Shown in pieces: positions 1 through 7,729 of a stretch of DNA of 64,000 nt; the first letter of the stretch is position 1, and each line of letters starts with the position of its first letter. The notes under the pieces were generated by a model, which had not been told where the DNA came from, searched no databases, and saw only the letters and a list, made by a program, of their open reading frames with translations. A program made the position numbers and the translations under genes. Origin of the DNA: Pontibacter indicus (GTDB lineage Bacteria; Bacteroidota; Bacteroidia; Cytophagales; Hymenobacteraceae). The stretch lies in NCBI RefSeq assembly GCF_900156345.1, contig NZ_FTPP01000001.1, positions 1,798,001 through 1,862,000 of the forward strand, in the 5' to 3' direction.

Positions 1-276
1 GAAATAGTGCTGGAGTTCTTTAATCACCCAGATCTCTCCTATAGTCGTGATGACATTTTGGACTCACTACTACCTCATTTAAAAGACTTAAAAGCGCTAG
101 AATCAAACTACCCTATCTCGCCAAACAATTCAACCATCAACAATTTAACACTCGCTCATCCACTCCATCACTCATTCACTCAATTAACCCTCAAGCATAC
201 CCCACCAGCTTATAAATCACAAAACCGGTCACCTCATGGATCAACCGGTGCCAGAGGCGGAAAGCGTCGGGGTTAG
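1..276 (+). CDS. 3' end of an unrecognised gene (partial), running into a dispersed repeat
   Basis: Frame 1 is open from the first base to a stop at 274-276, so this is probably the C-terminal end of a gene that begins outside the window. The first 40 or so codons look like ordinary protein (acidic and hydrophobic mix, LLPHLKDLKALE helix). From about base 123 the frame enters a low-complexity AT-rich repeat found elsewhere in the window, so the last 50 residues may be an extension gained when the original stop was lost, or the gene may be broken. It overlaps the convergent YdcF gene by 86 bp. I do not recognise a family. Confidence 0.35.
   Translation, partial: EIVLEFFNHPDLSYSRDDILDSLLPHLKDLKALESNYPISPNNSTINNLTLAHPLHHSFTQLTLKHTPPAYKSQNRSPHGSTGARGGKRRG
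123..187 (+). repeat. Dispersed AT-rich intergenic repeat, copy A
   Basis: A run built from CAACAATTTAAC and TCACTCATTCACTCAATT-like words. The same string recurs at 45591-45656 in the same orientation and at 36306-36358 in reverse orientation. The copies differ at scattered bases, so this is a diverged family. Here it lies inside the open frame of the first partial gene. Confidence 0.7.
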
Positions 277-955
277 AGATGAGCAGCTCGTCGGGGGTAT
301 AGCGCAGCTCGGTGCTATAGAAATCGGTCGGGAAAATATCGGTGGCTATACCTGCCTTGTCGAAGCAGGCTTTGGCGCGGCGCATATGGAAGGCAGAGGT
401 CACGAGCAGGCGACGCTCCAATTCGGGATGCTTTTGCAGTACATCGCCTGTAAAAATAGCGTTTTGGTAGGTGTTGTCGCTGCGGGTCTCGATGATGATG
501 TCTTCCTGCGGCACGCCTGCCAGCAGCAAAATTTCCTGCAGCATCTCGGCCTCCGGTCGGCGGTCCAGGGCCACGGTGCCTATACCTCCCGTGATCAGAA
601 ATTTGTCCACTTTGCCCTTGCGGTAAAGCTTGAGCGGATGCAGAAAGCGGTCGGCCCCCTTGTTCGTATGCACCCGGTCTTCCGCAAAGCCGATAGCTTG
701 AGTCACACCTGTCAAGATAATGGCGACGTCGTATTTTTCCACCTGCTCCAGCGGCACGGCTTCCAGTTCCCAGGCGCGCATGGTCACGTTCGCCAGGAAT
801 GGATTCGAAAACACCAGCAGCAGCACAGTGGCTGAAATCAAGGTATAGCGCCGCCATTTTACAGATCGCAGGAATATGGCCAGCAGAAGCAGTACTGCAA
901 TCCAAATGATGGGCATCAGGAAATACTGCAGCAGCTTGGAGAGGATGAAGAACAT
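191..955 (-). CDS. YdcF/SanA-type DUF218 membrane protein
   Basis: Predicted 254-residue inner-membrane protein of the DUF218 (YdcF, ElyC, SanA) family, whose members are linked to envelope maintenance. Two hydrophobic segments lie in the first 60 residues, followed by the family core: a VAIILTG strand, the GGIG turn and a late TSAFHMRRA helix. Start placed at the ATG ending at 955, because it puts the first hydrophobic segment at the N-terminus; an in-frame ATG 75 bases upstream would add a tail that does not look coding. A -7-like TACCTTTG lies about 27 bases upstream. The family assignment is fairly firm; the substrate is unknown. Confidence 0.85.
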   Translation of the reverse strand: MFFILSKLLQYFLMPIIWIAVLLLLAIFLRSVKWRRYTLISATVLLLVFSNPFLANVTMRAWELEAVPLEQVEKYDVAIILTGVTQAIGFAEDRVHTNKGADRFLHPLKLYRKGKVDKFLITGGIGTVALDRRPEAEMLQEILLLAGVPQEDIIIETRSDNTYQNAIFTGDVLQKHPELERRLLVTSAFHMRRAKACFDKAGIATDIFPTDFYSTELRYTPDELLISNPDAFRLWHRLIHEVTGFVIYKLVGYA

Positions 956-1261
956 AGCGGTTTCAGGTATAGCAGATGCCGCAAAGGTATAAAAGGGATT
1001 TTGACAAAGGAATTCTTTGGCAAAGGACAACAGACTATTGGATAAAGGTCAACCAGACTCTGCACAAAGAGCCGCTCGCTTGAACAAAACCGGCGCAGCA
1101 TCATCCTGCTGCATCACATCAGGTATAGAGGGCCATATAGGTAGAGCAATCTCTATGATTCCAGTCGGGTAGTACGCTGCCTGAAGGGGGGGCTGCCGAG
1201 CAATTCATTGCCAAAAAGTCCTTTGTCAAGTGGTCTCTTGTCAAGCAGTCCTTTGCCAAAA
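956..1261. other. Intergenic spacer with short CCTTTGTCAA-type repeats
   Basis: No gene seen. The words CTTTGTCAA and CCTTTGCCAAA occur several times at 1208-1262, and in reverse orientation at 998-1028. They look like a small degenerate repeat cluster on either side of the spacer. One AGGTATAG octamer is present near 1124. Confidence 0.5.
982..1004 (-). promoter_or_regulatory. Possible Bacteroidota promoter for the YdcF gene
   Basis: On the minus strand TACCTTTG (982-989) matches the -7 consensus TAnnTTTG. A TTTG lies about 15 bases upstream, slightly closer than the usual -33 spacing. The predicted transcript start would be about 20 bases before the ATG at 955. Confidence 0.35.
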
Positions 1262-1483
1262 TCAAAAGAACCGCCGGAACAGCCAGAGCAGCAGCGAGAG
1301 TACAATGCTCAGCAGAATCATGCTGGTGATGGGCATGAAGAACTTGAAATTCTCGCGCTCTACCCGGATGTCGCCAGGCAGGTTGCCGAACCAGCCGAGC
1401 TTGTCGCCCGCCAGCCAGACGATCAGACCGATGACGACAACGGCTATGCCTATGATCACAATGTATTTCCCGAGTGGCTGCAT
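1262..1483 (-). CDS. DUF2905 family small membrane protein
   Basis: A 73-residue protein matching the DUF2905 pattern: an N-terminal transmembrane helix, a GDKLGWFGNLPGDIR-type loop, then a second helix ending in LLWLFRR. The length is typical of the family, and the central LGxLPGD(I/V) segment is its hallmark. The function of DUF2905 proteins is unknown. The gene stands alone, divergent from topB, with about 115 bases between the starts. Confidence 0.9.
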   Translation of the reverse strand: MQPLGKYIVIIGIAVVVIGLIVWLAGDKLGWFGNLPGDIRVERENFKFFMPITSMILLSIVLSLLLWLFRRFF

Positions 1484-1597
1484 GGTTTCTGAATTTTAGG
1501 GGCCAGTGCCTGTATTTACGACAAAGCAAGTTTAGGGATTTATAGGCTAAAAGCGTAAATTTGAATGTTAGAGTCACCTTAAACATTACCCTATACC

Positions 1598-4060
1598 TTG
1601 AAAGTCTGCATTGCTGAGAAACCGAGTGTTGCGCGTGAGATTGCCCAAGTGATTGGAGCCAAAACCCGAAAAGACGGCTATTACGAAGGCAACGGCTATC
1701 AGGTCACCTGGACTTTCGGCCACTTCTGCACCCTGCGCGAGCCCGACGACTACCGCCCCGAGTGGAAGCGCTGGAGCCTCTACGACCTGCCCATGCTGCC
1801 CGAAAGGTATGGCATCAAACTGATGCAGGACAAGGGCGTGGTGCAGCAGTTCAACATCATTAAAAAGCTACTCGACAATGCCGAGGAGGTGATCAACTGC
1901 GGTGACGCCGGACAGGAAGGGGAAGTGATTCAGCGCTGGGTGCTCACCGAGGCCAATTACCGCAAGCCGTTCAAACGCCTCTGGATCTCTTCGCTCACCG
2001 AAGATGCCATCCGGCAGGGTTTTGCCCGGCTGCGCGAAGGCTCCGAGTTCGACTCGCTCTACCAAGCCGGTAAAAGCCGCGCCATCGGCGACTGGCTGCT
2101 GGGCCTGAACGCTACCCGGCTTTTCACGCTCAAGTATGCCCAGGGACGGCAGACGCTCTCTATCGGGCGGGTGCAAACCCCTACCCTCGCCATGATCGTG
2201 AACCGCCACCACGAGATCGCCAACTTTGTGCCGCAGGCTTACTGGGAACTCAAAACGGTATACCGCGACACGACATTTTCGAGCACCAACGGCCGCTTCC
2301 ATAAAGAGGAAGAGGGCCAGCAGATACTGGAGGCAATCCAAAAGGACGAGCTCACGATCACCGACATCGAGACCAAAAAGGGCACTGAGAGTCCGCCGAA
2401 GCTCTTTGACCTGACCTCGCTGCAGATTGAGTGTAACAACAAACTGAGTATGTCAGCCGACGAAACGCTCAAGACCATCCAAAGCCTCTATGAGAAAAAG
2501 GTGGTGTCTTATCCACGTGTGGATACTGTGTTCCTCCCGGACGACATCTATCCGAAAATACCGGGCATTCTGCAGGGTCTGAATGGCTACCAGCAGGAAG
2601 TGGCACCGCTGCTGCAAAGCAAGATCCGGAAAAGCAAAAAGGTCTTCAACAACAACAAAGTAACCGATCACCACGCCATTATACCGACCGGCGCACAGGC
2701 CAGCCTGTACGGACGCGAGGCGGAGGTATATGATATCATCACGCGCCGTTTCCTGGCCGCTTTCTACCCGGATTGTATCGTGAGCAATACCACGGTCATG
2801 GCCGAATCGGCCGGCTATACCTTCCGGGTGCGCGGCAAGCAGATCCTGGAGCCGGGCTGGCGCGTGCTCTACGGCGCTGAGGATGTAAAGTCAGATAGCA
2901 ACGCAGGCAAAGACGGGAATAAAGAGGAGGAAGAAACGGCCGGCATTCTACCTAACTTCGTGAAGGGAGAGCACGGCCCACATGCGCCATTGCTCGATCA
3001 AAAGTGGACTAGTCCGCCCAAGGAGTATACCGAGGCCACCCTGCTGCGCGCCATGGAAACCGCCGGACGCCAGATCGATGATGAGGAGCTCAAAGAAGCG
3101 CTGAAGGAAAACGGCATTGGCCGGCCTTCTACCCGCGCCGCCATCATCGAAACGCTCTTCAAGCGACAGTACATTCGCAAGGACAAAAAGAAGATTGTGC
3201 CTACCCAGATGGGCATCGACCTGATCGGCGTAATCCGTAACCAGACACTCAAGTCGGCGGAGATGACTGGGCAGTGGGAACGCAAATTGCGTCAGATAGA
3301 GGGTGGTTCTTTTAAGGCAGAGGCTTTTCTGCAGGAACTGCAGGAGTTTGTGGTGAGCCTGGTGCAGGAGGTGAAGTATGACAAAGCCACCGTGACCATG
3401 GAGGCCCAACCCGAGCCTGCCCCTGCAAAAGCAAGTGCTGCCAAAGCTGGAAAAGAAAAGACTACGACTAAAAGACCAAAAGCAGCTGCTGAGGCTGCTA
3501 TACCTGGCAAAGGCCTGGGCGCCTGCCCTGCGTGCGGTGAAGGGCACATCTTGAAAGGCTCTAAAGCCTACGGCTGCATTCGCTTCAAAGAGGGCTGTCG
3601 TTTCCTGGTCCCGATCGAGCTACAGGGCAAGACCATGACCGATAAGCAGATCACGGCCCTGCTCAGCAAAGGAAAAACGCCTGTGATCAAAGGTTTTAAA
3701 GACGAGCAGGGCAATAGCTTTGACGCCAGCCTGAAACTCGACGGCAACAAACAGGTAGTGTTCGAGAGATCGGAGAAAACACCAGAAATTGATCCCTTCG
3801 CCACCTGCCCCAAGTGCCGGCAGGGCAGCATGCTCAAAGGCAAAAGTGCCTATGGCTGCAGCCGCTTCCGGGAGGGTTGTCAGTTTGTGGTACCCTTCGA
3901 GATGGGCGGCAAGCAGCTCAGCGAAAAACAGATCGGCACTTTGCTCACCAAAGGCAAGACCGGCAAGATCAAAGGCTTTACCTCGGCCAAAACCGGCAAC
4001 ACCTTTGATGCAGCCCTTACCATCAACGACAACTGGCAGGTCGTATACCTGCTGAACTAG
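1598..4060 (+). CDS. topB: DNA topoisomerase III (type IA) with C-terminal repeat domains
   Basis: An 820-residue type IA topoisomerase, which passes single strands through a transient break and typically works with RecQ. Residues 1-140 are the Toprim domain (AEKPS near the start, then the acidic motif GDAGQEGE). The active-site tyrosine is Y305 in YPRVDT. LNATRL and SIGRVQTPTL are family motifs. After a Lys/Ala-rich linker near residues 610-640 come two similar modules with paired cysteines (CPACGEG and CPKCRQG, each with a YGC.RF.EGC motif), which look like the topoisomerase C-terminal repeat. The start is a TTG embedded in the octamer CTATACCT; no earlier start aligns with the conserved N-terminus. 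A recQ gene is present at 50.9 kb. Confidence 0.95.
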   Translation: MKVCIAEKPSVAREIAQVIGAKTRKDGYYEGNGYQVTWTFGHFCTLREPDDYRPEWKRWSLYDLPMLPERYGIKLMQDKGVVQQFNIIKKLLDNAEEVINCGDAGQEGEVIQRWVLTEANYRKPFKRLWISSLTEDAIRQGFARLREGSEFDSLYQAGKSRAIGDWLLGLNATRLFTLKYAQGRQTLSIGRVQTPTLAMIVNRHHEIANFVPQAYWELKTVYRDTTFSSTNGRFHKEEEGQQILEAIQKDELTITDIETKKGTESPPKLFDLTSLQIECNNKLSMSADETLKTIQSLYEKKVVSYPRVDTVFLPDDIYPKIPGILQGLNGYQQEVAPLLQSKIRKSKKVFNNNKVTDHHAIIPTGAQASLYGREAEVYDIITRRFLAAFYPDCIVSNTTVMAESAGYTFRVRGKQILEPGWRVLYGAEDVKSDSNAGKDGNKEEEETAGILPNFVKGEHGPHAPLLDQKWTSPPKEYTEATLLRAMETAGRQIDDEELKEALKENGIGRPSTRAAIIETLFKRQYIRKDKKKIVPTQMGIDLIGVIRNQTLKSAEMTGQWERKLRQIEGGSFKAEAFLQELQEFVVSLVQEVKYDKATVTMEAQPEPAPAKASAAKAGKEKTTTKRPKAAAEAAIPGKGLGACPACGEGHILKGSKAYGCIRFKEGCRFLVPIELQGKTMTDKQITALLSKGKTPVIKGFKDEQGNSFDASLKLDGNKQVVFERSEKTPEIDPFATCPKCRQGSMLKGKSAYGCSRFREGCQFVVPFEMGGKQLSEKQIGTLLTKGKTGKIKGFTSAKTGNTFDAALTINDNWQVVYLLN

Positions 4061-4102
4061 CCAGCACGCCGACTACAGGTATAGCCAGCAGGTATAGAAG
4101 CC

Positions 4103-4504
4103 TTACTTTACAGAGAAAGTTACTTCGCCTGTCGCCACATTCGTGCGGAAGTCTGTGGCGTTGATCGTTAAGGTATAATCGCCCTGCGGCAGTTCGTATG
4201 CAGTGAGCAGCGTATCGAATTCGAGTATTTTTTTATCGGGCAACGTGGTGAAGTTGATGTGATCCGCGTCACCACCTACTGCGCGCACGCGTACCTGTAA
4301 CTCCTTCACTTTGTCTTTATCGGAAGCCGTTAACTTGACACGCAGTCCTGAAGCCTTGGTTAGCTTCTGATTACTTGTTGGGTTACGGATTGTCAGGGCT
4401 GGTTTTGAACCATCTGGCTGCAGGCTCCCATCCTCAAACACATCTTCACAGGCTGTCAAAGAAACAACCATCACCGCTGAGGCCAGCAATTTTGTAAATT
4501 TCAT
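4103..4504 (-). CDS. Small lipoprotein with Ig-like fold
   Basis: A 133-residue predicted lipoprotein: basic start, hydrophobic helix and lipobox SLTAC with C19 as the lipidated residue. The mature part alternates polar and hydrophobic strands and ends in a NATDFRTNVATGEVTF strand, like bacterial Ig/cadherin-type domains. It probably sits on the outer membrane or cell surface. No substrate can be inferred. It is convergent with topB, 42 bp away. Confidence 0.75.
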   Translation of the reverse strand: MKFTKLLASAVMVVSLTACEDVFEDGSLQPDGSKPALTIRNPTSNQKLTKASGLRVKLTASDKDKVKELQVRVRAVGGDADHINFTTLPDKKILEFDTLLTAYELPQGDYTLTINATDFRTNVATGEVTFSVK

Positions 4505-4936
4505 AAGATAATAACTAGAGAAAAAAAGTTAAGGGCCCGCAAGTTACTAAATCAGTGTAATTTACAAAAATAAAAAAATGCAAAATATACAAAACAATAC
4601 AGCTTGAAAATCTCCCCACTCCAAGCTTAAACCGGCCTTACACGCTTCAATTACAGCCACATAAAACATATCGCTCGCTTGCCTCCAAAACACATCGCTT
4701 TATATAATTCAATTTTATCTATATACACTAGATTTGTTTATTAACATTTAAATACAATTTATAATTTTATCCCTTTTGTTCATATGCTGTGTTATATAAG
4801 GTGGGTTAGAAAGTCATATCCCTTAACTGTTTCATAAATAACTTATAAGCCCTACAACCGTAGAAAATACCGGCGTTCCTAAAAAGACGCACGATCAATT
4901 AGTTCTTTTTTTAAACCTCAAAATTTAAGTAAAGCT
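4505..4936. other. AT-rich spacer upstream of the SYG-repeat gene
   Basis: No gene seen. This divergent spacer is markedly AT-rich. TAGATTTG at 4729-4736 on the plus strand matches the -7 consensus, but I see no clear -33 TTG at the right distance. If used, it would give the next gene a leader of about 200 bases. No AGGTATAG octamer occurs here. Confidence 0.5.
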
Positions 4937-5959
4937 ATGAGAAGCTATGAAAATTCGGGTTCTAACCCATACAATGACAACTTCAGAACCGAGAGCAGAG
5001 GCTCTGGCAGAAATTATTATTCAGGAGAGTACGACCCAACCAACCGTTTAAGAGGCTCTCACAGCAGCGGATCATCAGGTTCTTACCGCTCAGGAGACTT
5101 CGGTAGCGGCCGTGATGCCTACTCTTCTTCCGGCTATGGTGGCACCTCATCTTATGGTCGCTCAACTGGCTCCAACTATGGATCGGGTTCATCTAATTAC
5201 GGCTCTGGTTATGGATCAGGCTCGTCTAACTACGGCTCCGGTTCATCCAGCTATGGCTCAGGCTCTAACCGCCGCTACGGAAGCAGTGATTGGGATTCGT
5301 CTAACCGCTATGGCGACCGTGATGCCTGGGATCGTGGCACAGATGAAGTGAAGTCCTGGTTCGGTGATGACGATGCAGAGCGAAGAAGAAGAATGGACGA
5401 CATGCGCGACCGTGGCAGCGACAGCTACCGCTCAAGCCGCGGCTACAGTGGTTCATCTAACTACGGCGGCTCTAACTATGGTTCAGGCTCGTCTAACTAT
5501 GGCTCAGGTTCATCCAATTATGGCTCTGGCTACGGTTCGTCTGGCTACGGATCTTCGTCCAACTATGGATCAGGATCAGGTTATGGCAGCTACGGCTCCT
5601 CTAACTATGGCTCAGGCTCATCTAACTACGGTTCTGGTTCGTCAAGCTACGGCTCAGGCTATGGCAGCGGCAGCAGCTACGGATCATCCAACTACGGAAG
5701 CAGCCGCAGCTCCAGCGACTGGGATCGTGACAGAGACAGAGACAACGACAGAGGCTTCTTTGACCGCGCAGGCGATGAAATAAAATCATGGTTTGGCGAC
5801 GAAGAGGCGGAACGCAGAAGAAGAATGGACGAGATGCGCGACCGTGAGCATGACAGCGACTACAGCAGCCGCCACAGAACGCATACCAGCTACGGCAACA
5901 CCTACAGTGGACCTCCGTACTCTTATGGTTCATCTTCCCGCAGAGACTACGAATGGTAA
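4937..5959 (+). CDS. Ser/Gly/Tyr low-complexity protein with two SWFGD modules
   Basis: A 340-residue protein with no signal peptide or membrane segment. Two stretches (about residues 60-115 and 165-255) are tandem SNYGSGS-type repeats; I count 26 Tyr-Gly dipeptides. After each comes a charged module, at about residues 117-165 and 258-312, with the core DEVKSWFGDDDAERRRR or DEIKSWFGDEEAERRRR followed by MD(D/E)MRDR. In other bacteria I recall this SWFGD motif in stress-related proteins, often with BON domains; no BON domain is present here. The function is unknown. The low-complexity part resembles phase-separating [G/S]Y[G/S] domains. The layout (repeat-module-repeat-module) points to an internal duplication. 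A terminator follows at 6016. Confidence 0.8.
   Translation: MRSYENSGSNPYNDNFRTESRGSGRNYYSGEYDPTNRLRGSHSSGSSGSYRSGDFGSGRDAYSSSGYGGTSSYGRSTGSNYGSGSSNYGSGYGSGSSNYGSGSSSYGSGSNRRYGSSDWDSSNRYGDRDAWDRGTDEVKSWFGDDDAERRRRMDDMRDRGSDSYRSSRGYSGSSNYGGSNYGSGSSNYGSGSSNYGSGYGSSGYGSSSNYGSGSGYGSYGSSNYGSGSSNYGSGSSSYGSGYGSGSSYGSSNYGSSRSSSDWDRDRDRDNDRGFFDRAGDEIKSWFGDEEAERRRRMDEMRDREHDSDYSSRHRTHTSYGNTYSGPPYSYGSSSRRDYEW
5160..5700 (+). repeat. Minisatellite-like codon repeats inside the SYG gene
   Basis: Near-identical units encoding SNYGSGS recur at 5175-5265 and 5455-5700, for example TCTAACTATGGCTCAGG variants. Synonymous differences between units show they are not all recent copies. Such arrays tend to change copy number by slippage. 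Confidence 0.75.
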
Positions 5960-6015
5960 AAAGCAGACTGAAGGCTTATGAGCCTATCAGCTGAATTAAA
6001 CCTTTTCAGGATAAA

Positions 6016-6048
6016 GAAAAGCCCGGTCATTATTGGCCGGGCTTTTTG
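6016..6048 (+). terminator. Rho-independent terminator
   Basis: Stem AAAAGCCCGG/CCGGGCTTTTT with a short loop, 57 bases after the SYG gene stop. Confidence 0.85.
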
Positions 6049-6153
6049 CATAAGAAAAATAGTACAATTTATATATATCCTCCATTGACCTGTTTTCCCC
6101 TTCTCAGTAATTTCACCTCCGTTAAACCAACCTTAAAAAAACAGGTATTCCCT

Positions 6154-6777
6154 ATGAAAAGAATCTTAATGGTCCTTGGCTTTATGACGCTTGTATCTGG
6201 AGCCAGCTTTGCACAGCAGCTGGGCTTCAAAGGCGGTGCGACCTATACTACCTTCAGCGGCGCTGACACCGACAACTATAAGTACCGGGTGGGGTATACG
6301 GGCGGACTGTTCCTGCAAAAGCACTTCAACAACATGATGGGTGTGCAGCTGGAGGCCCTCTATACCTCCAAGGGTGCCCGTCGCGAGATTTACTCCGGCA
6401 GCAATCTGCAGACGGCTGAGGTTTTCAAACTCAACTACATCGACATTCCGGTGCTGTTCCATGTATCGGCCAGCGGTGTATTCTTCGACCTGGGTCCGCA
6501 GGTGTCCTTTATTTACAGCGCCAATCACATTCACGAAGCGCACTCCAGCAACGGTGACAAAGTTGTGACCACCAAGTATGACATTTCAGACAACCCGTAC
6601 ACCATCGACTTTGCCTATGTGGGCTCGGTGGGCTATCGCGCCACCAACGGACTTGGCCTTGAGGTACGCTATACCGGCGGTATGAAAAAGATAGATGATG
6701 AAGGAGCGTTTGTGAACCGCGAGCGCCGCAACTCCGGTTTCAGCCTAATGCTGAGCTACCTGCTTGGCGGACGCTAA
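6154..6777 (+). CDS. Outer-membrane beta-barrel protein (PorT-like family)
   Basis: A 207-residue secreted protein. The start at 6154 gives a clean signal peptide (MKRILMVLGFMTLVSGASFA-QQ); the frame extends further upstream, but only through non-coding-looking sequence after a terminator. The mature part begins LGFKGGATYTTF and continues as alternating amphipathic strands, the pattern of the small outer-membrane beta-barrel families common in Bacteroidota. It ends in an aromatic/hydrophobic strand (FSLMLSYLLGGR). Ligand or partner unknown. Confidence 0.85.
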   Translation: MKRILMVLGFMTLVSGASFAQQLGFKGGATYTTFSGADTDNYKYRVGYTGGLFLQKHFNNMMGVQLEALYTSKGARREIYSGSNLQTAEVFKLNYIDIPVLFHVSASGVFFDLGPQVSFIYSANHIHEAHSSNGDKVVTTKYDISDNPYTIDFAYVGSVGYRATNGLGLEVRYTGGMKKIDDEGAFVNRERRNSGFSLMLSYLLGGR

Positions 6778-6798
6778 TTTTTACTGTAAGCTATACCT

Positions 6799-6829
6799 GA
6801 AAGCCCTCCCACCCAGAGGGCTTTTTTTA
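6799..6829 (+). terminator. Rho-independent terminator
   Basis: AAAGCCCTC-CCACCCA-GAGGGCTTTTTTT, just after the outer-membrane protein gene. Confidence 0.85.
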
Positions 6830-6850
6830 TGGCTAATAGCGCCCAGGTTA

Positions 6851-6904
6851 GGTATAGGTATAGGTATAGGTATAGGTATAGGTATAGGTATAGGTATAGG
6901 TATA
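6851..6904 (+). repeat. GGTATA hexamer tandem array, 9 copies
   Basis: Nine perfect head-to-tail copies of GGTATA, followed by GTATAC. The unit is contained in the AGGTATAG octamer scattered through the window, so this looks like a local expansion of that word. The Gly-Ile repeat ORF running through it is not a real gene. Confidence 0.97.
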
Positions 6905-6984
6905 GTATACTCGAAATCCTATACCTATAGCCAGCTGGTTTTTCTTCATACAGCGCTAGTTATAAAGGGATGGGCTAAAAAAAA

Positions 6985-7012
6985 ACAAAACCCCGCTAAT
7001 GCGGGGTTTTGT
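6985..7012. terminator. Bidirectional terminator
   Basis: ACAAAACCCCGC-TAAT-GCGGGGTTTTGT is a perfect palindromic hairpin lying between converging genes. It serves the carbonic anhydrase operon on the minus strand. Confidence 0.85.
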
Positions 7013-7052
7013 CAGATGTAAAACATAGGTAGTAGTGCAGTTCTTGTTTCAC

Positions 7053-7685
7053 TTATTCTTGCTGCAGGCTGTAGATGTGCTCGTAGCGCGTCATACAGTT
7101 TTCCTGCTCCATTACGTTTAGGTCGCGCAGAAGGCCCTCTTTCAGGTCGTATACCAGACCGAACAATCTAGGCGCATTGTCTGTCTTCATGGCATTCTGT
7201 ATGATGGAGGTCTTGGACAGATTCAGTACTTGTTCTGTAATGTTCAGCTCCACCAGGCGACGATGACGCTGGTCTTCATCCTCGATGCTCATCAGCTCAT
7301 CTTCGTGCAAGCGAATCACATCCTTGATGTTGCGCAGCCAGTTGTCAATCATGCCAAACTGTTTGTTGCTGGCAGCCGCCGCTACACCGCCGCAACCATA
7401 GTGACCGCACACGATGATGTCTTTTACCTTAAGTACCTCCACAGCATACTGCAGTACCGAAAGCAGGTTCATGTCGGTATGCACCACCATGTTGGCAATG
7501 TTGCGGTGCACGAAAATCTCACCTGGGCCGGTACCTGTTACTTCATTGATCGGAATGCGACTGTCTGAACATCCTATGTACAGGTAACGGGGCTTCTGCC
7601 CCATGGCCAGTTTGTTGAAGTAGTCTTTGTCTTCGCTGAGCTTCTGTGCAACCCACTTTTTGTTATTTTCAAATATCTTTTCCAT
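7053..7685 (-). CDS. Beta-class carbonic anhydrase
   Basis: A 210-residue zinc enzyme converting CO2 and bicarbonate. Zinc ligands and catalytic residues are visible: C39 and D41/R43 in GCSDSRIP, H95 and C98 in CGHYGCGG. Length and motifs fit the bacterial beta-class. It is the second gene of a two-gene unit, 44 bases after the SulP transporter gene. The pairing is a known arrangement and suggests bicarbonate uptake coupled to interconversion in the cytoplasm. Confidence 0.96.
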   Translation of the reverse strand: MEKIFENNKKWVAQKLSEDKDYFNKLAMGQKPRYLYIGCSDSRIPINEVTGTGPGEIFVHRNIANMVVHTDMNLLSVLQYAVEVLKVKDIIVCGHYGCGGVAAAASNKQFGMIDNWLRNIKDVIRLHEDELMSIEDEDQRHRRLVELNITEQVLNLSKTSIIQNAMKTDNAPRLFGLVYDLKEGLLRDLNVMEQENCMTRYEHIYSLQQE

Positions 7686-7729
7686 GTTATCGGGATTTCG
7701 ATTGTTCTGTTAGGTTCTAATTTATCTCG

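Noticed and set aside
5112..5783. Long frames in other phases of the SYG gene (Met/Ala/Thr-rich)
   Set aside because: By-product of the nucleotide repeat; the SWFGD modules are only in the main frame.
6764..7021. 85-codon frame with Gly-Ile repeats
   Set aside because: It is only the translation of the GGTATA array and crosses two terminators.
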